DNA of 64,000 nucleotides from Membranipora membranacea (taxonomy: Eukaryota; Bryozoa; Gymnolaemata; Cheilostomatida; Membraniporidae): NCBI GenBank assembly GCA_914767715.1, contig OU612070.1, forward strand, positions 327,501 to 391,500, read 5' to 3'. Made by a program: the position numbers and the translations under genes. This document shows, in pieces, positions 49,201 through 60,627 of this stretch. Each line of letters opens with the position of its first letter. The first letter of the stretch is position 1. The notes under the pieces are model-generated. The model had not been told where the DNA came from, did not search any database, and saw only the letters and a program-made list of their open reading frames with translations.

Positions 49201-52200
49201 TTGCAAACAACAGGGACATTTTCTTGACATGATGGACCGGTGTGCTGGCACTTGTATAAAACAAGTCTTTAGCCTTGATATCTAATAAAAGGTTGCAAGC
49301 CTTTTCTTTGCACAAAGGGGGTCAAACCATCAAACCAGAGGCACAAGACCTTTGATGACATCATCACGACTCCTGTTATGTTGTCAGGCTTATTAGTCAA
49401 GTAAAATTTCATCACAAAACAAAAGGTAAATTATTCTAAGAACTGTCAATCCTTGGTCATTCCTACCAGCAGGAAGTAAATATGAGCATAAACACCTAAC
49501 ACCAAAAAACTATACATGACAAGGAACTGAAGTGTATGATGGTAGATGAGTAAGTTATTGGCAGCTGTGCAGCTTTATGTCACTGATGAGATACCAGCAC
49601 ATTACTGTCACTCAAAATTAATACTGTCAATAAGCACAACAGGATGTCATATCAGTAATATTTGTAGTTTGAGTGCTCGAGTGCTTGAGCTGTTTTGATG
49701 TGGGTGAAAGCAGCTGCCCCCATCTAAGACACTAAGACTACAATGATGCCAATATGGCCTAGTTATGCCGACAACTGGTTATCAGATAGTAATGTGTGCC
49801 AAAACTGTCAGTTCTAGTAAACCGCTACTGCTAAACAAAAGAAACACGGATGTTTGTTATCAGTTTGTTGAATCTCACAATTTTTAGAATTGGGACACGG
49901 ATGTTCTGAATATTCTCAAAAAACAACCATTCCCGGCATTCTCAGCGTGCAACGCCCTGAGGCGTGACGACTATCTGCAGCTTCAGCATTCTGGAGTTAT
50001 CTGCTGTCCTGTTTCCTAACATCTTATTTGTGCTTGCGAGCCCGATTCAAGTGAACAAAACTCTAATACACTGTCACTTTGATCAAAACTACACCCAAAA
50101 TCTGATAACAGCTCAATCATAGATTTTCAGCAATGCCCGACTATGATCAGCTGTGAGTGAAGTCAAAGTTGAGAACATTAGAGGTGTTTCTCTTGCTGAT
50201 AAAATAAGACTAAGAAAAGTTCAATAAGGCTATTCAAACCTAAGCTTATCAGCGAGAGAAACCCCTTTACTGATTGTAACTTTGGGTTTATTAGTGTGTC
50301 ATGAGGAAATCATGAATGGTAAGATAACTGAGCGATAGCTTACCTTGTACTCATGCACACTGATCTCTTCAGTCGCTTACCTTGCACTCATCCACACTGA
50401 TCTCTTCAGTCGATTACCTTGTACTCATCCACACTGATCTCTTCAGTCGCTTACCTTGTACTCATCCACACTGATCTCTTCAGTCGCTTACCTTGTACTC
50501 ATTCACACTGATCTCTTCAGTCGCTTACCTTGTACTCATCCACACTGATCTCTTCAGAGTTGAGGTAGATCCATGTATTATTTATCTTAGCCTTAATGAC
50601 AGCCTCCCTGTATAGAGCTGTCGTCCTAGAGAGACAGTGGGGCATAATCACAGTTATATCTGCCTCATCCTGTTAAAATATCAACTCACAATAATAAGGT
50701 GTGGACCACACAGGCAGACTGTGAGGGTCACACAAACAGACTGTGAGATACTCACACAGGATCGTCTTATAGAAGTAACAAGAAGTGAAAGTGATCGGTA
50801 GATTCTAAGCATCCCAATTATTCTTCTTTTACAAATTGGATGGTAAATGATCAATTTAACAACACTCCATATATATATACGAAAAGTCAATACAAATTTA
50901 GTTATTTAGTGGAGAACAGCTATTAGGTGAACCCTTACGTACAACCAGCCAGCAGCCACTCCGCTGTGGAGAAAAGTTCAGTTTTAATGAGAATGATTTC
51001 ACACTCACAAATATGTCCTCTTCTCCTGTATACTTGAGATGTACAAATCTACTGATGACCTCATCATTCTTATCATAAGTAAAGTTAACATTCATCTGAG
51101 CGATCTCACTACACTCAAATACGTTCTTACTCTGATCATCCTTTAGGGCTGCTGTCGTACCTGAAAACATGAATATTACTCTGTGGGTCTTACAATAAGT
51201 CACTATGTATAAGTATACTGTGTGGGTCTTACAATAAGTCACTATGTATAAGTATACTCTGTGGGTCTTACAATAAGTCACTATGTATAAGTATACTGTG
51301 TGGGTCTTACAATGAGTCACTATGTATAAGTATACTCTGTGGGTCTTACAATGAGTCACTATGTATAAGTATACTCTGTGGGTCTTACAATAAGTCACTA
51401 TGTATAAGTATACTGTGTGGGTCTTACAATAAGTCACTATGTATAAGTATACTGTGTGGGTCTTACAATAAGTCACTATGTATAAGTATACTGTGTGGGT
51501 CTTACAATGAGTCACTATGTATAAGTATACTGTGTGGGTCTTACAATGAGTCACTATGTATAAGTATACTGTGTGGGTCTTACAATAAGTCACTATGTAT
51601 AAGTATACTGTGTGGGTCTTACAATAAGTCACTATGTATAAGTATACTCTGTGGGTCTTACAATGAGTCACTATGTATAAGTATACTGTGTGGGTCTTAC
51701 AATGAGTCACTATGTATAAGTATACTGTGTGGGTCTTACAATAAGTCACTATGTATAAGTATACTGTGTGGGTCTTACAATAAGTCACTATGTATAAGTA
51801 TACTGTGTGGGTCTTACAATAAGTCACTATGTATAAGTATACTGTGTGGGTCTTACAATGAGTCACTATGTATAAGTATACTGTGTGGGTCTTACAATAA
51901 GTCACTATGTATAAGTATACTGTGTGGGTCTTACAATAAGTCACTATGTATAAGTATACTCTGTGGGTCTTACAATAAGTCACTATGTATAAGTATACTG
52001 TGTGGGTCTTACAATAAGTCACTATGTATAAGTATACTGTGTGGGTCTTACAATAAGTCACTATGTATAAGTATACTCTGTGGGTCTTACAATGAGTCAC
52101 TATGTATAAGTATACTGTGTGGGTCTTACAACAAGTCACTATGTATAAGTATACTGTGTGGGTCTTACAATAAGTCACTATGTATAAGTATACTGTGTGG

Positions 52201-55200
52201 GTCTTACAATAAGTCACTATGTATAAGTATACTGTGTGGGTCTTACAATGAGTCACTATGTATAAGTATACTCTGTGGGTCTTACAATAAGTCACTATGT
52301 ATAAGTATACTGTGTGGGTCTTACAATAAGTCACTATGTATAAGTATACTGTGTGGGTCTTACAATAAGTCACTATGTATAAGTATACTGTGTGGGTCTT
52401 ACAATAAGTCACTATGTATAAGTATACTGTGTGGGTCTTACAATAAGTCACTATGTATAAGTATACTGTGTGGGTCTTACAATAAGTCACTATGTATAAG
52501 TATACTGTGTGGGTCTTACAATGAGTCACTATGTATAAGTATACTCTGTGGGTCTTACAATGAGTCACTATGTATAAGTATACTCTGTGGGTCTTACAAT
52601 AAGTCACTATGTATAAGTATACTGTGTGGGTCTTACAATAAGTCACTATGTATAAGTATACTGTGTGGGTCTTACAATAAGTCACTATGTATAAGTATAC
52701 TGTGTGGGTCTTACAATGAGTCACTATGTATAAGTATACTGTGTGGGTCTTACAATGAGTCACTATGTATAAGTATACTGTGTGGGTCTTACAATAAGTC
52801 ACTATGTATAAGTATACTGTGTGGGTCTTACAATAAGTCACTATGTATAAGTATACTCTGTGGGTCTTACAATGAGTCACTATGTATAAGTATACTGTGT
52901 GGGTCTTACAATGAGTCACTATGTATAAGTATACTGTGTGGGTCTTACAATAAGTCACTATGTATAAGTATACTGTGTGGGTCTTACAATAAGTCACTAT
53001 GTATAAGTATACTGTGTGGGTCTTACAATAAGTCACTATGTATAAGTATACTGTGTGGGTCTTACAATGAGTCACTATGTATAAGTATACTGTGTGGGTC
53101 TTACAATAAGTCACTATGTATAAGTATACTGTGTGGGTCTTACAATAAGTCACTATGTATAAGTATACTCTGTGGGTCTTACAATAAGTCACTATGTATA
53201 AGTATACTGTGTGGGTCTTACAATAAGTCACTATGTATAAGTATACTGTGTGGGTCTTACAATAAGTCACTATGTATAAGTATACTCTGTGGGTCTTACA
53301 ATGAGTCACTATGTATAAGTATACTGTGTGGGTCTTACAACAAGTCACTATGTATAAGTATACTGTGTGGGTCTTACAATAAGTCACTATGTATAAGTAT
53401 ACTGTGTGGGTCTTACAATAAGTCACTATGTATAAGTATACTGTGTGGGTCTTACAATGAGTCACTATGTATAAGTATACTCTGTGGGTCTTACAATAAG
53501 TCACTATGTATAAGTATACTGTGTGGGTCTTACAATAAGTCACTATGTATAAGTATACTGTGTGGGTCTTACAATAAGTCACTATGTATAAGTATACTGT
53601 GTGGGTCTTACAATAAGTCACTATGTATAAGTATACTGTGTGGGTCTTACAATAAGTCACTATGTATAAGTATACTGTGTGGGTCTTACAATAAGTCACT
53701 ATGTATAAGTATACTCTGTGGGTCTTACAATGAGTCACTATGTATAAGTATACTCTGTGGGTCTTACAATAAGTCACTATGTATAAGTATACTGTGTGGG
53801 TCTTACAATAAGTCACTATGTATAAGTATACTGTGTGGGTCTTACAATAAGTCACTATGTATAAGTATACTGTGTGGGTCTTACAATAAGTCACTATGTA
53901 TAAGTATACTCTGTGAATAAACCTTCATTCTACAGTCATTGTATATCCATTTGATTCAGCAGCCATTATTCTGTGGCTGGGAATCCAAATGATAACATTC
54001 TGAGTCAAAGTTAGCCTTGTTGAGATGTTATGAACTTTGGGAATCATACGTTGCACTGAGATTTGACAATATTCCAAGTGGCCGACCCAGATATCTCATG
54101 TGTGAAAATATGGAACAAGGCCATAAATATATTCAGTCATTATCTCTAAAAAAACGATGAGGAAGAAATGTGCCGAGGATGATTAGACTAACTCTATATC
54201 TGTATGTGACTCAGTGACATGACAGTTATTCCTCTGAATGTAACAAGAATTTAAATCCTGTAATTGCTATCCAAATAGGCAACTATTATTAGACTTGTTT
54301 TAATTTTCAATTCATATGGTATTTTCCTGAGTATACAAATACAAACCAGAGCCTTTCAGACCGAGGCATCATTTTGGGCCTGATTTTGATTTCACTTTCA
54401 AGGCGCACTTAGAAAAGCTAATATTTTATGTAATTCCAAGGAAGCAAGATCATCAAATATTATAACAGATCAAACTTTGCCTCACAATGTAAAAGGGTAA
54501 TCTGTTTTCCATGCAAGGTACGGGTATGTACATCACACAGGGTAAAAAAATTCCTGGAAATTAATGAGTGATCTACCTATCCATCAAATTGGCACAAGTA
54601 AAGATCAGCCTAACATTTTTAATTCTTCAAAATCTTCTGATGTACTTTCATTAGTTAAATATTAAATTTTCCATCCCGATAGAAGTTGTCTGTCTCTAGA
54701 TATTTGATTTATGGATAGCTGATGTGCCATACCTTGTAGTATACAGCAAACTCCCTGAGCAAAGTCGTGCTTCTTAGACGTCGTGCTGCCACTAGCCAGC
54801 TGGTAACTGTAACATATAAGTGTTAGTATATAATAGTAAGTATACAAGAGTAAGTGTATAAGGGTAAAATCTAGGCCATACATGGTTTCTGCAAGAGTTT
54901 CAACAAATTATTATCTTATCTTTACTATCAGGCATTGCAAATTAATTTTATAATACAATTGTTTTTAATCAGTTTTTATTATATCAAACTAAACAAAATT
55001 AAAGAGTTAGTATATATGACTAAGCATTCAGGGGTAAGTCTGTAAGAGTAAGTATTGAGCGGCAGTATAGAGGAGTAAGTATATATCATACTATATGTTG
55101 TTGTGACTCACACAATCTTAGTTGGCGTATTGTCTAGATCCAGTTGGACTCGACTCGTTGGAGACGCTTCAAAACTCTCCGAAAAATTTGTGTTCTGTAC

Positions 55201-55212
55201 GGGTTGTGACAT
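43257..55212 (-). CDS. ZU5/UPA-like and death-domain protein, DTHD1-like
   Basis: The exons are 55112-55212, 54733-54806, 51009-51160, 50529-50669, 48891-49079, 48033-48161, 47508-47667, 47063-47195, 46612-46704, 46142-46284, 45493-45659, 44735-44914, 44423-44522, 44054-44274 and 43257-43580. The total is 2,307 nt, 768 residues, in frame throughout. Residues about 157-268 look like a ZU5 domain (GRFVLTRLTSGVPTNVVVVS, NTSSVDQRLLIK). A basic stretch GGKKRRPEIRREEK follows. A UPA-like region covers about 325-495 (RFILVQR, NFRGNVRF). A death domain covers about 603-685 (GKEWEVMAKNLGLSP, LPRLYYALMNCGRIDIA), then an acidic, Gln/Asn-rich tail. No signal peptide or membrane segment is seen. The layout fits DTHD1, with PIDD1 and UNC5 as more distant relatives. 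Such proteins act as intracellular adaptors in death or inflammatory signalling. The start of exon 14 could instead be about 75 bases upstream; both acceptors keep frame. Confidence 0.85.
44935..45130. repeat. About 65-70 bp tandem repeat copying a 3' splice site
   Basis: Three imperfect copies of the intron-exon boundary of exon 12 of the death-domain gene. On the minus strand TAGGGTATAGCRATG recurs upstream of the true junction at 44914, separated by AT-rich ATACAATAT runs. Confidence 0.8.
50337..50558. repeat. 37-bp tandem repeat covering a 5' splice site
   Basis: Six copies of a unit containing CTTACCTTGTACTCATCCAC. On the minus strand each copy encodes EEISVDEYK followed by a GTAAGC donor. 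Only the copy furthest right is joined to the rest of exon 4. Confidence 0.95.
51179..53914. repeat. 39-bp minisatellite, about 70 copies, with a 31-unit higher-order duplication
   Basis: The unit contains TGTGGGTCTTACAATAAGTC followed by ACTATGTATAAGTATAC. Copies differ at a few sites (ATAAG/ATGAG/ACAAG, CTGTG/CTCTG). The rare ACAAG variant occurs at 52131 and again 1,209 bp (31 units) later at 53340, with matching neighbours. It fills the intron between exons 2 and 3 of the death-domain gene and ends about 20 bp before the exon 3 acceptor. Confidence 0.98.
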
Positions 55213-57188
55213 CTTCTCTTTTAGAAGTGTGAAAATCTACGAAAATCTTCGAAAAATATTAAAATTATAAGTGAGTAGTACCCAGACCAGAGTACTAACT
55301 AGAAGTAACAAGTACTCGAGGAATGAGCGGAATTCTGCATGGAAAGATAACTCAAGTCAGATATGAAGTCATCACACGAAAGGGCATCAATTTACAGAGG
55401 GTGCTAAAAATAGAAAATGTCATTTGCAATCTGAGCGCAGACTACAATCGCAGACAAATATAGATGTACTATAATTAGGAATAATTAAAAAGAGATTATC
55501 TTGGTGGGGTTAAGTAGATTACAAAGACAAAGGGATTTAAATCAGTCATTGGCCTGGAACTTACAACACCGCTTTAAAGGATACGCAGTAATCAGCTTTA
55601 TTGTACGAGTCTTTGTCTCAGCGGTTCCTCCGCCCCACCATTATCTGGTCCCTTCCCAACAGTCACCATAACTCACTAACAACAACATCCATGTTTTTGC
55701 CAGGTTGTGACACCTCGCCGGAACAAATAAACCCAGTTCTGAGGTAATGTTGGGGAATTAGGGTGTGTACAGGTGACCATCCCACAATGATTCAGTGTAT
55801 GATGGGTCTTTGTTTGGGGTCAGCAGCACAATTATCTGGTAGAGTACTGTATAAAGTAGTGGTCACTGTTTTGTTCTGTCAAACTTCAGTTGTACAAATA
55901 GGGATAAATGTTAGATTTAGATGTATAAAATATTTCTACTTTGAGCATATCCCTTCTCCTACTCAAAAGAAGCTAAAATTATAAATTCAGCTGAAATGAA
56001 AGTAAACATTCCCCTAACAGAGATAAAAGCAAGGCGAGTTTATATGACTGACATGGCGTTTATTTAGTCGGATCTCCTGCTCACACAGAAATACTGGAGC
56101 CACCATACACAATAAATAACTTACTGAAAAGTTTGCTTTGGTTCAGCAAGAAAGAATTTATACAAAAAACGTTATTGCTTTTATAGGAAGGAGGCTTACC
56201 CATCAAAAAATGGGTAAAAAATTGTACAGAAATATCATCAGTCCTAATTATGTACAGCTATTATCATTAAAATGTTCTAATACTGGTGTGCTATGTACAT
56301 GAAAACTATGGATTGATCGATCGCTGAAGACAACAAAATGTAGCATCTCAGAATCCGAGTAACTAGATTTCAGACATTCATACGGTCAAGCTCAACTTGA
56401 AGCAGTCTATTAACAACTCGACCAAAAATCGCAAACATTGTATTTTAGGGACAAGGCCATAGTTCAGTTTAGTCGTGGGTATGTAGACAGAATAAACACA
56501 GCAGAGCATTGACCCCACAGGATAATAACTTACAATACCTAATCATCTGCCTGACAAGAAATTAAACTCAATTAAATAGTTTGAATATCCTGTCAGATTA
56601 GTTTTAGGTTTATCAAAGCCCTGATCACCACTGACAAATTAAAAGAGATTTTAACTCAAATAATTATGATAAGAGTTTAAATCAAGTGAACTGCCCATTA
56701 ACAATGGAAGAAAAATCTAATTGCTATGTAAATTTTCATCCTGAATGGTATATTGTAAAATTTAGCCAACATCCAAAGATATTTCCTCAAAGATTGCTTC
56801 ACTCAATAAGATGAGTCATGGCTACTAAGGAGGCATATCATCATCTGACACCAGTAAGCTGGTTAATTTCCTCAAGTCTACAGTCTATGTGAAGGAAGTT
56901 AGTACCACATACTGACTACAGGACCTTCTCTATAATACAGAGTATCTGTGGCGCGTTACCAGTAAGTACATGTTAGGTACGTCGTGTCAGTTCTCTTAGC
57001 TCACTTTGTCCATCAGGCGTTTCAGTCCATATAAAATGTCCATCTAACCGAATCCAGAATCCATCCTTCCCTAACGAGTACATTAAAGGCACCGCAGCTA
57101 CATGTAGTCTGACACATACTTGAGTAGGTAGAGTGGGTTGTCTATACGTTATATTAGTAGATATCCTTGTACAGTATGTGTCTGTATA
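55213..57188. other. Intergenic region between the BRMS1-like and death-domain genes
   Basis: It holds the presumed promoter and 5' UTR of the death-domain gene near 55213-55400 and the 3' UTR of the BRMS1-like gene near 57188. No core promoter element or polyadenylation signal is certain, and no further gene was seen. Confidence 0.5.
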
Positions 57189-60100
57189 TCAGTAAGGCAC
57201 ATGTCGTATGGTATATTTCCCTCGCTGTAACTGAGCGATGTATAATTTAGATTTATTACCGTCCGACTTTTTTACCCAAATCTCTCCTGTGTTTATAGCA
57301 GTGATTGTAGCGCTACAAATTTATAACATTTATGTTTATACATAATTTGTTATGAGCAAATGAAACATCAAAAACATCAAAAACATTTTCTTGTGCACAA
57401 AAGATGATTGGATCTAATTCACTCTACTGGCTCTCTGAGAATTACTTTATACCTGATCAAAGGTCTAGAGTCAAAGGTCGAGGGTCAAAGGTCGAGGGGC
57501 AAAGGTCGAGGGGCAAAGGTCGAGGGTTAAGGTCGAGGGGCAAAGGTCAAAGTCAGATAATGGTCTGAGAGAGGATCACAAGGGCCGGCCGGCCTCCCAA
57601 TATCAACTTACTAGTGCCAAATAAAACTTGAAATCACATGAGAGCTTGGAGTTGTGTTCCACTTTTTATGAAAGTGATATTAATTATCAGTTGAAACAGT
57701 GGGTCATCCAGAGTGATCATTGTGTGTCATGTCACATAATGTCACACAATGTAACACAATGTACACTGTGTCAGAAGAGATCACAACAAAAAGTGCAAAA
57801 CGATATCCAGCTTAATCCTAAAGAGCTAGTTTTAGTAGTTCAATGAACATTCTCAGATCACTCCACGAAAACGTTCTCCCTTGGCGCACCCTTCTCGTTA
57901 AATGACCCTAGAATTGCTTACTTTATGTATAGGACATGCCGACACACCATGTAACATAAGGAGAGTGATATATAATACTCACTGGACGGGAGAATCTTCT
58001 TTATTATCTATTATAATATGATGTCCTTTACTGTAATTCTCTCCCTGATAGTTTAATCTTCCATCCTGATATTTGGCCATATACTTGTCTTTGGCATGAG
58101 CCGCTGAAACATGACAGGTACAATGAAATGACATAGATGGAACCATCGACATTAAAAATAAATAAAAATGGCCAACTATACGACCCTGACAAAAGTCACT
58201 AGTCAGTCATCAATAATATGCATCATCACTGCCTGTTTTGTTATGGCTAAAATTGTCTTTTAATTTCTAAAAATACTCGGCAATCTTTGCTTTTACATTG
58301 ATAAGGAAGCAATACCCCTCCAGCTCATGCCGCTTTTAAAAAGCTTTGTCAGTTATACAAATTGTAATAACATAGGGTTATGATTTGGATCTACTCTTTT
58401 TTTTCGCACATAGGAAATCCCGACTTAATATTTACAGAATTATTGAGGCATCATTATCTGAACCTGAACTAAAAAAAAAAAAAGGGGGGGGGGACTATCA
58501 ATCCCATTATTCGAATAAACACAAGGATCAATTAAAGCTAGAGCAGCCTCTTGGTCATAACCTAAGCCGGACAAACAACATTACACAATCTACCTGTGTT
58601 GTTACAAAATTTTGCAAAAACTTACATCAACTCTTAGTCTCAATACCTGGAAACAACCCGGCTCCGGTATTGATAATCAGCTGAAATTTTGAAAGTCATA
58701 ATATTTCGCAATTATTGTTACCATCACTATTCCATGAATCTGGCTGGAAAAGTTTGCCTGACCTCAATCTACTGTTGTAATAAAAATGTCATACATTAGA
58801 TGACCGAACTGCTGAGCCACCGATCAGATGCTGGTCATTAACGCTCTATTTTTAAATTTGATAGGAATTTAATTTTTTCCCCTAAACACAAATCTACTGG
58901 TACTAAAAAATAAACATTCACTGATGGATATACTGGTAGTTTGAGGGACTCGCTGCAAACAAAATAATTCAATGAAAATTTAGGTATGGACAAATAGAAT
59001 TAGCAGCCTAGAGAATTCAACGAGCATCGCAAGTAAAACATATGTCACTTCTCAGTAAGAAAGGCAACTCCTTATGATATTAATATCATTGTTAATGTTG
59101 TGACTGCTGCAACTGAAGGGTATAAAATCCATCAGTGGTTGAGACAGTAAAAACACCGAGACCTGAAAGCTGTGATACGGAGACCAGAAATCTGTGATAC
59201 TGAGACGAGAAAGCTGTGATACTGAGACGAGAAAGCTGTGATACTGAGACGAGAAAGCTGTGATACGGATATCAGAAAGCTGTGATACGGAGACCAGAAA
59301 GCTGTGATACGGAGACCAGAAAGCTGTGATGCTGAGACGAGAAAGCTGTGATATTGAGACGAGAAAGCTGTGATACTGACCTAATGCCCTCTCAGCCGCT
59401 GTAGTCATCGTCTTAGTTCGCTTCTGCTGTTGCTGCTTCTGTTTGACAGCCTTCTTTATAATCGTCCAGTCCTCAATGATGTCTAAATCATCTAACATGT
59501 AGATAACATACGGGCGTGCAGAGCTCATTGTTAAGGTCGGTAACTGAGGACAATATTCCAACAAATAATGTTAAGGCAGCGTTAGAACAATGTGGACATT
59601 TCTGAGATTCCAGAAGGATAACACAATATCTAACAATGGACTGTAGATCAACACACAGTTTGACTCACAGTACATGCTAACCTTACTATCTGGTATCATT
59701 ATCATCGTCTTATGATGATTTACAAGCCCTAAGTTAGAATAGAAACACCACCATTTAAATTTTAAGCGGAAGTGGGCTAAGGCTTTGGCAACACAGGGTA
59801 ATTTTAACCTTGAGCAACATTCCCTATTTAGTTCTGGAACGCAAAATGAGATGAGCCATTATCATCAATCGCACAACACCAGGAAACAATCCAGGCAAAC
59901 TTTCATGCTATTCATGCTATTAAAATTTATCGGTTTTATAAGCCCTATAATATAAACAGAAAACCTGTGGGGCTAAAATTTCACAATCAGCATTAATTTC
60001 TAACCACGCTGCTATAAATACAGCTTCTGTATCTACTTCTCACTGTAATTCCTTCTTTCATCAAATATATCGAGCTATTTCTGACATTCTCTTGCCGTAA

Positions 60101-60627
60101 AACTGCAATTTAATGATGAGGTAAATTTTAATTTATAGGTAATAGAAATGGCAAAATTGAAAAATTGAGCATAGAATAGTTTGCCAAACGATTCCAAAAC
60201 CCAGTCAGGAACTGGTATATCCTATCAGTACAGACTTTGTAACCAAAATTTCACGAAGTGAGACCATCAGAAGACCAGAATGATAATTTGATATTGGCAA
60301 TCATCAATATTTCCATTCTTTTCACTGGGACTCACTATGGAGTTTTTGTGTCAGTAATATTTGATCCTGAGCTGGCACAGTCTAGACTATAGACACATAA
60401 TAATAATCAACTATTATAAAGTCAATTAAACAGTCGTCAATCCTCCCCCCCCCCCCCGCTCCCTCACACCCCTCACGTCACACAGATATAAGTAAAGACT
60501 AGACTAAATATATGATATAAAAGGATATTTGATACGATGATCGGTTTCTTCCGTCGATCTTTAGTCGTCGTCGAGGATCCTTTCTTCACCCGAGATTTCT
60601 TAGGAAAGAGCTGAGATTCCCATAAAT
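57189..60627 (-). CDS. BRMS1/BRMS1-like Sin3-HDAC complex subunit, 3' part
   Basis: The exons are 60536-60627, 59381-59543, 57983-58103 and 57189-57312 (stop). Frames join. The protein reads [21 protein letters not shown], then [17 protein letters not shown], a Gln/Lys-rich insert, [17 protein letters not shown] and [20 protein letters not shown] with a C-terminal [12 protein letters not shown]. These match the second half of BRMS1/BRMS1L proteins of the Sds3 family, which scaffold the Sin3 histone deacetylase co-repressor. The N-terminal coiled coil was not found in 60.6-64 kb, so the 5' exons are probably beyond the window. The 22-bp repeat starts at the donor of the 59381 exon. Confidence 0.88.
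57461..57552. repeat. 13-14 bp minisatellite (CAAAGGTCGAGGG)
   Basis: About seven copies in the last intron of the BRMS1-like gene. Confidence 0.85.
58471..58494. repeat. A-run followed by G-run
   Basis: About 12 A then 10 G. A simple sequence in an intron; possible polymerase slippage or assembly weak point. Confidence 0.7.
59155..59380. repeat. 22-bp minisatellite abutting a 5' splice site
   Basis: About ten copies of a unit containing GAGACGAGAAAGCTGTGATA. The last unit runs into the GTCAGTATCAC donor of the BRMS1-like exon at 59381. Confidence 0.9.
60447..60460. repeat. C homopolymer run
   Basis: About 13 consecutive C in a BRMS1-like intron. Confidence 0.7.

Noticed and set aside
50898-53894. 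998-codon minus-strand open frame of 13-residue repeats
   Set aside because: It is the translation of the 39-bp minisatellite in an intron. Only its last part overlaps the real exon 3, whose acceptor cuts the repeat off.
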